Shown here: positions 37,513 through 46,518 of the stretch, piece by piece | How positions within the stretch are numbered: the first letter of the stretch is position 1 | How the letters are laid out: every line of letters begins with the position of its first letter | Source of the DNA: Billgrantia desiderata | GTDB taxonomy: Bacteria > Pseudomonadota > Gammaproteobacteria > Pseudomonadales > Halomonadaceae | NCBI GenBank assembly: GCA_011742915.1 | Contig: JAAQTN010000002.1 | Coordinates: 124,001-188,000, forward strand | DNA length: 64,000 nt | Direction of reading: 5' to 3' | Program-made: the position numbers and the translations under genes | Notes under the pieces: model-generated | Told to the model about the DNA's origin: nothing | Seen by the model: only the letters and a program-made list of their open reading frames with translations | Databases searched by the model: none

Positions 37513-37943
37513 GCGACGTACCCATGGCGCAGCTGCTCCAGTAGCTCCTCTACTGCCAGGTAGCCAGGGGTCGTCTTGACGGCCTCGAAAGCATTTCGCC
37601 CGCCAAGGGCTCTGCGCGGCTTGTTCAGCCAGGTGGCCGCTTTTTCCTGGCTAACGAAAACATCCTCAGCCAGCACGACGATGCGGCTCACGCGATAGAG
37701 TCGATCGCCTTCATCGCTGTTCAATGGTTCAGACTTCTGTCGGCGGTGACGCAGTGTACGAGGATTGATGATACCCAGCCGGCCGGCATCGATGCCATGT
37801 TGGGCAAGCTTGTCCAGAACCGACAGAGGGATGCCAGCCCGGATCAGCGCGTCCAGAGTGTCACCTTCGTGCCCTCCAAGGAGTTCCAGGACCTCCTCTT
37901 CAATGTCGCGCTCGTGTTCGCGTTCTTTAGTCAGCGCCTGCAT
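37509..37943 (-). CDS. Xre/MbcA/ParS-type antitoxin
   Basis: The 144-residue protein has an N-terminal helix-turn-helix-like portion and a C-terminal antitoxin domain: VSRIVVLAEDVFVSQEKAATWLNKPRRALGGRNAFEAVKT, matched to the DUF2384 type that blocks RES toxins. It is upstream of, and four bases overlapping with, the toxin gene. Such antitoxins usually repress their own promoter; the 138 bp before it probably holds the operator. An unusually long, acidic N-terminal helix precedes it. Confidence 0.85.
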   Translation of the reverse strand: MQALTKEREHERDIEEEVLELLGGHEGDTLDALIRAGIPLSVLDKLAQHGIDAGRLGIINPRTLRHRRQKSEPLNSDEGDRLYRVSRIVVLAEDVFVSQEKAATWLNKPRRALGGRNAFEAVKTTPGYLAVEELLEQLRHGYVA

Positions 37944-38081
37944 GATCAGCCCTCCCGGTGCGGCAATGTGCCTTTAGCATACGGCAAAATGCCTATGCAG
38001 GCGAACTGCCGGCCGATGCTTCCCCCTTCGTTTTGGCCGCTTGCGTTCAAGGCTCCAGAAGGTACAAGGGATGCCATCGGC

Positions 38082-39188
38082 TTACTGTGAGATACGCTCC
38101 ATGAGTTCGTTCTGCACACACGGTGTAAGCGCGCTGCCTGCCAACTCTTGAACCTGCACATCCTCCAGCCACTCCTGATCGAGCCCACGTTGCCAATCTC
38201 CGGCGGTGCGCTGCCCTGCCTTTCCGGTCAATGCATCGAGGGGATGACAAGTTCCCGTTTCCAGGGCAGCGAGCATGGGGCCGAACAGTGCGGAAAGCGC
38301 CAGCTCAGGCAGGGAGCGGCGTAGCTTCTGATAGATGCGCAGTCCTTCGGGGTCGAGATCGCCCCAGTAAGTGGGGCTGGGCAGGCGCAGCAAATCAGCC
38401 AGGGTGACACCGGCCGTTCCTTGACCGACCAGCCGTACCCGATCCCCACTCTCCAAAGCGTTGGCTAGAGAGAGGCCATAGCCGAACGTGCAGATCAAGG
38501 CCAGGCGCTCGCCACACCCCACGCGGCAGGCCTGACTGAAACTCTGCGCGTTCTCGATCAGCAGGAGTCCCTTGGGCTGCTCGGGCACGCTGGCCAGCAG
38601 CCAGGTCTCGGCAGCCTGGAAGCTGTCCGGCTCGATACCGAACGAGCGCACCAGCTCGGTGGGCAGAGTCTCGAGCAGTTTGCTGCTTCCCAGCAGGTAG
38701 CGCGCGCTGGCTACGTAGGGGCTTAGCTGGTAGGCACCCGGCAGGTCGTTGGCCAGCCGTCTGAGGCCTTCGGCCAGGGCCAGTTGGTCCTCAGTGCTCC
38801 AGCTACCGAGCGGCCCTTCCTGTGCCCTCCGCCACGCCGAGTGCTGCCTAGGTTCCAATGCCAGCCGTGGGTCCAATGCAGGAGAAACCGACATCAGGGC
38901 CTCCCTACGCGCAGCCGCCAACTCGATTTTCACCGGCAGCTTCGCGCGAGGCGAGAGCAGGACACCCGCCGGAAGAGCGATGAACTCAGCGCGCCCCAAC
39001 TCCTCCAGTACCTGCCAGGCATGCAGTTCCGTCTCACAGATGCCCTTCTGTTGGAGCATCTGGATCAAGGTAAATGAGCGCCACCCTTTACCTTTTCCGC
39101 CGCGTGAGTAGGCGCGCTGCCACTCTCCTTCGAGCCAGGCCAGGGCAGCCCTGGCCGCCTCGTTGAGCATCAGAGTGGCATCGCGCAT
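38082..39188 (-). CDS. jetD: JetD-like nuclease of a Wadjet-type system (Toprim domain)
   Basis: JetD cleaves plasmid DNA held by the JetABC motor. The 368-residue product has an N-terminal winged-helix-like part (about 1-100) and a C-terminal Toprim domain of the DUF2220 class. Toprim acidic residues are visible: Glu in LLLIENAQSF (residue 212) and the DxD in YWGDLDPEG (residues 277 and 279). It begins three bases after the jetC stop, with AGGAG inside the jetC end. It is the last gene of the four-gene operon. Confidence 0.85.
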   Translation of the reverse strand: MRDATLMLNEAARAALAWLEGEWQRAYSRGGKGKGWRSFTLIQMLQQKGICETELHAWQVLEELGRAEFIALPAGVLLSPRAKLPVKIELAAARREALMSVSPALDPRLALEPRQHSAWRRAQEGPLGSWSTEDQLALAEGLRRLANDLPGAYQLSPYVASARYLLGSSKLLETLPTELVRSFGIEPDSFQAAETWLLASVPEQPKGLLLIENAQSFSQACRVGCGERLALICTFGYGLSLANALESGDRVRLVGQGTAGVTLADLLRLPSPTYWGDLDPEGLRIYQKLRRSLPELALSALFGPMLAALETGTCHPLDALTGKAGQRTAGDWQRGLDQEWLEDVQVQELAGSALTPCVQNELMERISQ

Positions 39189-39191
39189 CGC

Positions 39192-42100
39192 TTACTCCTG
39201 GGTCGCCGGCTCGCTGACGTGGATACCGAACAGGCTGGCCTCGCCGACGCTGCGGCCCAGCGATTCCGGCGCGGCGATGCGGCCGTCGCGCACCATCACG
39301 TGGCCGCCCTGCCCCTGAGCGCCGCCGATCACGCTGCCCACCAGGTAGGTGGGGAAGATGTCGGGGTCGTTCTCGTAGTTGGGGTTGTGGATCAGGCCGA
39401 TCATCTGGAAGCGTCCGCGGGTATTGCGCAGCGACTCCAGCGAGTCCTGGATCAGGCGGCGGTGCGAGAGCTTGGAGAACAGGCCGTCGAGAAGGATCAC
39501 GCTCTCGCGGCTGGTACGCGCGCGGCGGCGGTGGTGCCCCGGCAGTTCGCGCAGCTCGCGCTCGATGGCGAACTCGGAGAGCTTGACCAGCCACATCAGC
39601 GACACCGCCTCGCGCTGGCCCTCCGACATCTCCTCGTTGAGCGAGAATAGCCGCCCGTGAGGACGAATGGCGTCATGCTTGAGGCGGATCGCTACGTCGT
39701 GGAACAGCCCGCGGTAGATGCGCCGGCGGATCTGGCGCAGCAGGTCATCGTCGCGCCGGCGCGCCTCGCCGTCGACCATGCCGCCGTCGCGCTCGGCGCG
39801 GCGACGCATGGCGGCCTGGTGCTCGTCGATGTCGGCCAGCAGCGTGGCAATCAGCTCGCGCAGCTGGTCGGGGCCGATCAGCGAGGCCTTGACCTCGAAG
39901 AAGGCACCGCCCTCGCCGCTGCTCTTGGCCACGCGCTTGAGGATGTCGAGGTTGCCGGCGGCGTCCGAGATGATCGAGCTGAGGCGCTCCACCAGGGTGC
40001 CTTCGATCTGCTCGCGGGAAGCGTGCAGCCGTTCGACCCGTATCTTGTGGTCGTCGAGCTGGCCGGCGAGCTGATCATGGAGACGCGAAAGGTCGTCCAG
40101 CGCCTCGGCGCTGGCCTGGTTCGAGCTGGAATGACTCAGCCCGGCCAGGCGAGCGCGCTCGGTGTCGCTGAACATGCGGCTGTGGGCCGCTTCCGCCAGG
40201 GCCTCGGCCAGCTTGCGCTCGGCGCCCTCGACCTGGCGCGCCTGGCGCTCGCGGTTGCGCGCCTGCTCGCCCAGGTTGAGTTCCCCGAGGGCATCGACCA
40301 GGGTCTGCTGACAGGCCTCCAGCGCTTCGATGTCGAGTTCGCCCTGCCCCTCGCTACCGGTCATGTCGTGCCAGGCGTCGAGGGCGGCGTTGCGCGCCGC
40401 GTGCTCGTCCGCCTCCCCGGGCCAGCGGCTGGCCTCGGCGAGATCGACCAGTGCCGCCAGGCGCCGCGGCCACCCCTCGGGCAGGTCACGCAGCACCCGC
40501 AGCCACTCCACCGCCAGTTGATCGATGCAGGCCAGTGCCCGGCGCTGCTCGGCCAGGCGCGCTTCCAAGGCGTCGCGCTCTTCCCCACGGGCCTTGCGCG
40601 TCTCGCGCAGTTCACCCAGCTCGCGCCGCACCCGGGCGATTTCGCGCTCGAGCTTCTGGCTGCCACCGGCGGCATCGCGCACCTCCAGATAGGCGCGAAT
40701 GCGGGTGAAGTCGAAGTCGGCACGGCGGGTCGCCCGGGCCTGAGCGGCTTCCAGCTCCTCCTGCACCTCGGCGGCAGTGACCATGAAGTCGACGCCACCC
40801 TCGGCTTCGAAACGCGCCAAGGCGCGCAGGCGGTCGCGCTCGCTGTCGCTGAAGATGCCGCGCAGCTGGGCCTCGGTCTCTTCGACCTGACGCTTGAGCG
40901 TCTCGCGCTGCTCCTCGGCGGCGGCCAGGCGCACGCTTGCCTCACTCAGGTGCCGCTCGAGTTCGGCGAGGCGCGCCTCCAGCGCCTGCAGCCGCTCGAC
41001 GCCGCCGGCGTCGCTGAACTGCTCGGCGGCAAGCCAGGTCTGGCCGTGGGCCTCCAGCTCGCGGGCCGCCGCTTCGCGCCGCGGTGCGAGTTCGGTCAGC
41101 GCCGTCTCGGCTTCGAGCCGCGCCTCCGCGGCCTCCTGCTGGGCGAACTCGCCGCCCTCTTGCAGGTAGCGCTGGTAGTCGTCGATACAGGCGAGCGCGA
41201 CATCGGTCAGCCGCGGCGCCAGCGCCGCCTCGCGCTCGGCCAATGCCGCCTGCCGCTCGGCCAGGGCCTCCAGGGCCACCTCGACCTGGGCCTCGTCGGC
41301 CTCGCGGGCGCGCAGTGCCAGAGCGAAGGTTTCACCATGGGGATCGAGCCGCTCGCACTCCACGGCCAGCGCCTTTTGCCGCTCACGGTCGGCGGTCAGC
41401 CGCTTCTCGGTGGCCTCGCGCAGCGCTTCCAGATAGCTCGGGTCCAGCGCGGCCTTCACCGCCAGGGTCTCGACGCCGGCCACTGCGCCCAAAGGCGGTT
41501 CGCCACGGCTCAGCAGGCCGGTCAGCGCCTCGGCCTCGAACACCGGCACCGCCAGGCCCGCCTCGATCAGCGTGGCAGCGGCTGCCTCGGCCGCCTCGCG
41601 CCCGGCCACCACCGGGGCGAACAGCACCCCGGCGGCCTGCACCAGCCACTCGCGGCGCTGCTCGGGGGTATGGGTCTCGACGTTGAGCACCGCATGCAGC
41701 GGCTGCCAGGCGATGCCGACTTCGTCCAGTTGGCGGTGGGCCTCGGCCTCCACCACGCGCCGCTCCAGCGGATCGCCGGAGAGACTCTCCAGGTAGCGCT
41801 CTCGGGCGGCGATGTCGGCTTCCAGCGTCTCCGCTTCGCGCAGCAGCCGCGGGTAGCGGCGGCGGGCGTCGGTCAGCCACTTCTCCGGGGCCAGCTCGCT
41901 GCGCTCGGCGAAGTCGAGCCGCGCCCGGTGCAGCGTGCGCAGGTGGTTCTCTTCGTCGAGCAGCCGCTTGCGCTCGTCGCCCAGTTCGCGCTCCCGCTCG
42001 CGCAGGCGTGAGCGCAGGTGCACCGGCTCGTCATCGCCATGCAGCTCAGCGTAACGACGGGCGGCCTCGGCCAGCGGTGCCAGCCGGGCCAGGGTACGCT

Positions 42101-44120
42101 CGGCCTCCTGACGGCGCTGCTCGGCCTCGCGACAGTTCGATTCCAGCTCGGCCAGCGCGGTCTTGCGCCGCGTCCAGAAGCCGCTCACCTCTTCACCCGG
42201 CCAGCCCTCGACGAAGGCGCGCCAGGGCGCCTGGCCGCGGGCCAGCAGGCCCTGCTCGCCGGTCAGGCGCTCCCGCTCTCCGTTGAGCCGCTCACGCTCG
42301 GCCCGGGCGGTCTCGAAGGCGCCGAGCGCCTCGTCGCGGCGCCGGGTCAGCTCGTCGAGGGACTCGGCCAGCTCGGCCTCGCGCTCCAGCTTCTCCTCGA
42401 GCCGCTCGGCCGGTGCGGTACCCGGGCACTCGCGGCGGTAGGCATCGTGCCAGGCGGCGATCTGCTTGAGCTCGCCGACGCGGCCCAGGTGCGCGTTGAG
42501 AGCACGGCGAGCGTCGGCGGCCTCGGCCTTGGCCGCCTCGGCGCTGGCTTCGGGGGTTTCCAGCTCGGCCTCGCTAAACAGCCCCTCGGCCAGCGCCTGG
42601 GTGTAGAAGCTCTGGTTGTCGACGAAGTCGCGCTGCTGGGACTCCAGCCGCTCGCGCTCGTGCTCCAGGTCGTCGCGGCGCTCGTCCAGTTCGGCGAGTT
42701 CACGGGTCAGCTCCTCGAGATAGACTCCGTCGCCGATCACCTCCTCGCGGAAGCGGTTGCCATCGGCGGCCTCGAAGGCGTCGGCGCCCTCGTCCAACGC
42801 GCTCAGGGCGCGGTCGCGGGCCGTGTCGTCGGCCAGGGCGTGGCTTTCGGCCAGCCACTCACGGGCAGCCTTGAAGCTGACGTGGCCGACGTCGCGGTTG
42901 AGCGGCCACTCGGCCTGGGGCAGGTGAATCAGCCGGCGGTGCACGTCGACCCGGGCGCCGCGCTCGGAGAGCGCCTGGCGCACGGCCCGTTCGGAAAGGC
43001 CGGAAAGCGTCGCCAGCAGCGAGGTGGAGACCCGCGGGCGCGAGGTATCGCCGGCGATCCAGGCGAAGCCATCCAGCGGAGCGGCCCCGCGCGCTTCGGC
43101 GTCATCCTCGGCGTCATTCTCGGCAGCGGCCCGGGGCAGCCCGGGTAGGCCGAGCAGCGCTTGGCCGCCCAGCAAGGCTTCGCTGGCAGCCAGGCCCTGA
43201 TCCAGCTCCATCAGGCGAGTGCGGGCGTCGCGCAGCGACTCGCCCTGCTCGCGCAGCTCGGCCAGGCGCACCACCTTGTCGCTGGCGCGGCGCTGGTCGC
43301 TCTCGGCTTCCTCCAGGCGATGGCGCAGCTCGGTGATGTTGGTGCCGGAGTTGAGGATCACCTCCTCGATCAGCTCCTCGCTCTCGTCGGTCTCCCCGCG
43401 GGTGGCGCCGGAGAGGATCTCGGGGGCCAGCACCTCGAAGAAGAACGCCTGGTCGGCCTTCTCGCCGGCGCGGGGCTTGATGGCGTTGAAGATCTGGCTC
43501 TTGTCGGCGCCGCCCTCCTTCTGGAAGGCGGCGAGCTGGGCCAGTTCGCGACGGGAGACGTGGGCGCCCACCGCCTCGAGCCACTCCTCGCGGTTGTGGG
43601 TCAGGCGCACGTTACGCTCGGCCATGGCCGCCTTGACGTCGCGGTTGGCGTAGAGCGCCAGCTTGCCGTCGAGGGTCTGGTGGTGCACCGGCACGTCTTC
43701 GAGACGCCCGGCATAGTGGTAGAAGGAAAGCCCGCTGCCGTCGCTGTAGCCGTAGAAACCGAACACGAAGGTTTCGCCGGCCACCTCCTCACCCGCCGCA
43801 GCGAGCATGTCGTCCTGGCGCTCGAGCCCGCTGCGCGACCGGAACTCCACCCGCAGGTGGCTCCAGCTACGCGCCGTGCCGCCCACCGCCGAGGGCGAGC
43901 ACTTGCGCCGGGTGCGCGAGAGCAGCGTGCGGTCCCGCGACAGCAGGCCGATCAGCGCCTCGGAGAGCGTGGTCTTGCCGAAGCCGTTCTCCATGCTGAT
44001 GGCGCTCGATTGGCCGCGCAGGTCGAGCAGCAGGTGACGCATCTTGGCGTCCCAGGGCGAGGCCACGTCGCCGTGCTTGTTGAGCAGGTTGGCGACCTCG
44101 ATGCGGTTGATCACGCTCAT
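39192..44120 (-). CDS. jetC: JetC/MksB-like SMC ATPase
   Basis: The 1642-residue protein has an N-terminal ATP-binding half (Walker A, ENGFGKTT, residues 44-51), then more than 1000 residues of coiled coil (rich in E, R, A, L), and a C-terminal half with an ABC signature (MSEGQREAVSLMW) and Walker B. In Walker B the run VILLDGLFSKLS shows D followed by G; SMC and ABC ATPases usually have DE there. The codon pair GAC GGC is clear. The first Gly of the Walker A is also replaced (Met). The protein is longer than E. coli MukB (about 1490 aa) and than the JetC proteins I know. Its start overlaps jetB by four bases. Confidence 0.85.
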   Translation of the reverse strand: MSVINRIEVANLLNKHGDVASPWDAKMRHLLLDLRGQSSAISMENGFGKTTLSEALIGLLSRDRTLLSRTRRKCSPSAVGGTARSWSHLRVEFRSRSGLERQDDMLAAAGEEVAGETFVFGFYGYSDGSGLSFYHYAGRLEDVPVHHQTLDGKLALYANRDVKAAMAERNVRLTHNREEWLEAVGAHVSRRELAQLAAFQKEGGADKSQIFNAIKPRAGEKADQAFFFEVLAPEILSGATRGETDESEELIEEVILNSGTNITELRHRLEEAESDQRRASDKVVRLAELREQGESLRDARTRLMELDQGLAASEALLGGQALLGLPGLPRAAAENDAEDDAEARGAAPLDGFAWIAGDTSRPRVSTSLLATLSGLSERAVRQALSERGARVDVHRRLIHLPQAEWPLNRDVGHVSFKAAREWLAESHALADDTARDRALSALDEGADAFEAADGNRFREEVIGDGVYLEELTRELAELDERRDDLEHERERLESQQRDFVDNQSFYTQALAEGLFSEAELETPEASAEAAKAEAADARRALNAHLGRVGELKQIAAWHDAYRRECPGTAPAERLEEKLEREAELAESLDELTRRRDEALGAFETARAERERLNGERERLTGEQGLLARGQAPWRAFVEGWPGEEVSGFWTRRKTALAELESNCREAEQRRQEAERTLARLAPLAEAARRYAELHGDDEPVHLRSRLRERERELGDERKRLLDEENHLRTLHRARLDFAERSELAPEKWLTDARRRYPRLLREAETLEADIAARERYLESLSGDPLERRVVEAEAHRQLDEVGIAWQPLHAVLNVETHTPEQRREWLVQAAGVLFAPVVAGREAAEAAAATLIEAGLAVPVFEAEALTGLLSRGEPPLGAVAGVETLAVKAALDPSYLEALREATEKRLTADRERQKALAVECERLDPHGETFALALRAREADEAQVEVALEALAERQAALAEREAALAPRLTDVALACIDDYQRYLQEGGEFAQQEAAEARLEAETALTELAPRREAAARELEAHGQTWLAAEQFSDAGGVERLQALEARLAELERHLSEASVRLAAAEEQRETLKRQVEETEAQLRGIFSDSERDRLRALARFEAEGGVDFMVTAAEVQEELEAAQARATRRADFDFTRIRAYLEVRDAAGGSQKLEREIARVRRELGELRETRKARGEERDALEARLAEQRRALACIDQLAVEWLRVLRDLPEGWPRRLAALVDLAEASRWPGEADEHAARNAALDAWHDMTGSEGQGELDIEALEACQQTLVDALGELNLGEQARNRERQARQVEGAERKLAEALAEAAHSRMFSDTERARLAGLSHSSSNQASAEALDDLSRLHDQLAGQLDDHKIRVERLHASREQIEGTLVERLSSIISDAAGNLDILKRVAKSSGEGGAFFEVKASLIGPDQLRELIATLLADIDEHQAAMRRRAERDGGMVDGEARRRDDDLLRQIRRRIYRGLFHDVAIRLKHDAIRPHGRLFSLNEEMSEGQREAVSLMWLVKLSEFAIERELRELPGHHRRRARTSRESVILLDGLFSKLSHRRLIQDSLESLRNTRGRFQMIGLIHNPNYENDPDIFPTYLVGSVIGGAQGQGGHVMVRDGRIAAPESLGRSVGEASLFGIHVSEPATQE

Positions 44121-44956
44121 GCCTGGGTCTCCTCGTGCTCGTCGATGTCGGCCTCGTACGCGTCTTCATCCCGATAGCGGCCCTGGGCACGCCCCTGAGC
44201 CAGCGCCTGCAGGTGGCCGAGCTGGTGGATGCCGATCTGCTCGCTCTCCAGCGCGCCCAGCAGGGTCTGCTGCCACACCTCGCCGACGCTCTCCTCGGCG
44301 CCGGCACTCGCTTCGGCGTCGCGCAGGCCTTCGAGCAGCCCGGCGCGCACCTGCAGGTCGATGAAGGCACGCACCCGGCGGCTGATGTCCTCGCCGCGCT
44401 CCTCCAGCAGCACGCGGCTGCTCTCCGGCGCCTCCTCGCCCAGGCTACGCAGCGTCTCCAGCTGGTCGCGCATCAGCTCGACCAGCTCGGCTCCGGCGAA
44501 GGTGGCCTCCTGGTAGCGGCTGACGTCGGAGAGCGCGCGGTTGTAACGGGTGTAGAGCAGCGTGTGCATCAGCAGCCACAGCTGCAGGTACCACTGGGCC
44601 AGCTCGGCGCGGCTCTCCTGGCGCAGCTTGAGCGCCTCGAACACCGGCTCGCGGGTGTAGAGCGGCGGCTGCTCCAGCTCCGGGTCGGGCAGCAGCGCGT
44701 AGTAGCGCGAACCGGGCGCGATGCCGGGGTAGTCGCCGGACTCGAAGGCCTTGAGCCTCAGCCCCTGCCCGGCCAGAAAGTCGCGCAGCGCCTCGCGCTC
44801 GGCCTCGCTGGCGTCGTCGATCAACGCGCAGACGTCGCGCTCGGAGAGCTGGCCCTCGCGGGCGGCGCGGCGCTTGCGCCCGCCGCCCGGGGTGCGTTCG
44901 GCGCTGCGGTAGCGCAGCAGGTAGGCGACCACTTCGCCCATCTCGGTCATGTTCAT
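44117..44956 (-). CDS. jetB: JetB/MksE-like subunit
   Basis: A 279-residue, largely helical, acidic protein between the kleisin-like and SMC-like genes. By position and size it is the MukE/MksE (JetB) partner, which bridges kleisin and DNA. No enzymatic motif is visible. Its start overlaps jetA by four bases, and its stop overlaps jetC by four bases. The identification rests mostly on context; sequence similarity to DUF4194 or another JetB family should be confirmed. Confidence 0.75.
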   Translation of the reverse strand: MNMTEMGEVVAYLLRYRSAERTPGGGRKRRAAREGQLSERDVCALIDDASEAEREALRDFLAGQGLRLKAFESGDYPGIAPGSRYYALLPDPELEQPPLYTREPVFEALKLRQESRAELAQWYLQLWLLMHTLLYTRYNRALSDVSRYQEATFAGAELVELMRDQLETLRSLGEEAPESSRVLLEERGEDISRRVRAFIDLQVRAGLLEGLRDAEASAGAEESVGEVWQQTLLGALESEQIGIHQLGHLQALAQGRAQGRYRDEDAYEADIDEHEETQA

Positions 44957-46422
44957 ACTGGCTCGTCCTGATCGATGCGCGATATGTCGTTAGGCGCGGC
45001 AGCGGGCGCCTGCAAGGAATGCGGTGCAGCTTCGGGCGCCTGAAAAAAGCCAAGAGAGGGGGTCACAGCCCCCTCGATGCGGCGGCCGTCGTCGAGTTCG
45101 AGCTCGAACGGCGTCGCGTCGATACCCACCGTCAGCCCCGAGGCCAGCAGTTCGGTATCGACGAAGGTGTTGAGCAGTTGGGCCAGGCAGTCGCCCTCCT
45201 CGAAGCGGTGCCAGCCCTCGGTCAGCGCCTCGGGCAGCGACAGCGGTGCGCGTCTGAGGCGCTGGCGCAGCGCCGGCCCGCGCGCTTCGAGGAAGCGTGC
45301 CAGCAGCGGGTCCTCGGGGGCGGCGTCGCGCGCCTCGTCGAACACCAGCGCCACCGGGCTGACGTCGGCGCGACGACTCTCGAGCAGCGGCACCAGCGGC
45401 GCCAAACGCGGGAAGGTGGCCTGCACGTGCAGCGGCATCATGCGCGCCACCACCGCATCGCGCAGCGCACCTGCGGGCGGCGCCTCGAGCAGCTGGCGCG
45501 CCATGTCCTGGAAGTCGATCACGCCCATGGCCTGGATGCGCCCCTCGGCGATGTCGGCAAGCAGCTCCGAGAGCCGCCGCGAGAGGTTCTCGATGGCGGT
45601 GAGCACGCGGCCGATGGCGCCGGAGAGCACGCGCAGGTCCCAGTCGTCGGACTGCGCCTCGCGCCAGCTCTCGAAGCGCTCCATCAGGCGCGGCGTGGCG
45701 AGCTGGGCGCGGGCGTCGAGCAGGGTCTGCTGAATGTTGGTCAGGGCGTTGTGGTAGTGGCGCTCGTTGTCGAGCAGCGCGGAAAGCTTGCCCTCGCGAG
45801 TGGGGTTCTCGCGCACCCGGCGCAGCTCCTGGGTCAGCGCGCGGATGGCCAGCAGGATCTGGTTGGTGATGTCGGGAATACGGGCGAAATCGCCCCGCGC
45901 CAGCGCCGCCAGCACCTTGGCGGCGTCGTACTCGGAGTAGAGCAGGTCCTCGACCTGGCTGGCCAGGGTCACCGCCTGGCGGCCGCTCGGGGTGAGGCGC
46001 ACCTGGCCGGTCTGGCCCTGCTTCTCGATCAGCGCGGTGCGCTTGGTGCTGCGCCGGCTGCGCTCCTCTGCCGTCGCGTCGTCGCCCGTCGTCGGCGATG
46101 ACGATGGCTGACGAAAGTGGATCTCGCTGGGGGTGGAGAGCAGATTGATGACGAAGCTCAGGTCGTCGTGGGGCAGCCCCGGGTACACCTCGCGCAGGTG
46201 ATTGAGGCAGCGGCTCTGCGAGACGAAGGCGCTGTTGGTGGCGAAATCCTCGTCGAGCAGATAGTCGAGCAGCAGGCAGCCGAGGTCGAGCCAGTAGCCG
46301 TCGCGCAGGCCGCGACGCTGCTCCTGGCTCACCTGAACGAAGGGAGAGCCGGGCTCGTGGGCGGTGTCGTGCAGGTCGATCAGCCGCGTCGTGGCGATCA
46401 GCAGCTTGCTCCAGGCGGTCAT
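44953..46422 (-). CDS. jetA: JetA/MksF-like kleisin subunit
   Basis: The first gene of the system (489 aa). The N-terminal region (LLIATTRLIDLHDTAHEP...) and predicted winged helices at both ends, joined by helical segments, fit the MukF/MksF kleisin that clamps the SMC dimer. A low-complexity spacer rich in T, S and D occurs near residues 110-130, and a Pro/Ala-rich tail ends the protein. AGGGAAG precedes the ATG. Identification is by context plus general architecture. Confidence 0.75.
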   Translation of the reverse strand: MTAWSKLLIATTRLIDLHDTAHEPGSPFVQVSQEQRRGLRDGYWLDLGCLLLDYLLDEDFATNSAFVSQSRCLNHLREVYPGLPHDDLSFVINLLSTPSEIHFRQPSSSPTTGDDATAEERSRRSTKRTALIEKQGQTGQVRLTPSGRQAVTLASQVEDLLYSEYDAAKVLAALARGDFARIPDITNQILLAIRALTQELRRVRENPTREGKLSALLDNERHYHNALTNIQQTLLDARAQLATPRLMERFESWREAQSDDWDLRVLSGAIGRVLTAIENLSRRLSELLADIAEGRIQAMGVIDFQDMARQLLEAPPAGALRDAVVARMMPLHVQATFPRLAPLVPLLESRRADVSPVALVFDEARDAAPEDPLLARFLEARGPALRQRLRRAPLSLPEALTEGWHRFEEGDCLAQLLNTFVDTELLASGLTVGIDATPFELELDDGRRIEGAVTPSLGFFQAPEAAPHSLQAPAAAPNDISRIDQDEPV

Positions 46423-46518
46423 GGGGTCTTCCCTGCGGGCGAAGAAAAGAGGGGCATTATGCCAAGCTCGGCCCCTCGGGTCATGGCGCCAGTGGCCACA
46501 GTTTTACACGTTGCCTGC

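Noticed and set aside
39657..42011. 784-codon plus-strand ORF, and other long plus-strand ORFs over 42018-46101
   Set aside because: They are antisense shadows of the jetC, jetB and jetA genes; composition is low-complexity and no ribosome site is seen.
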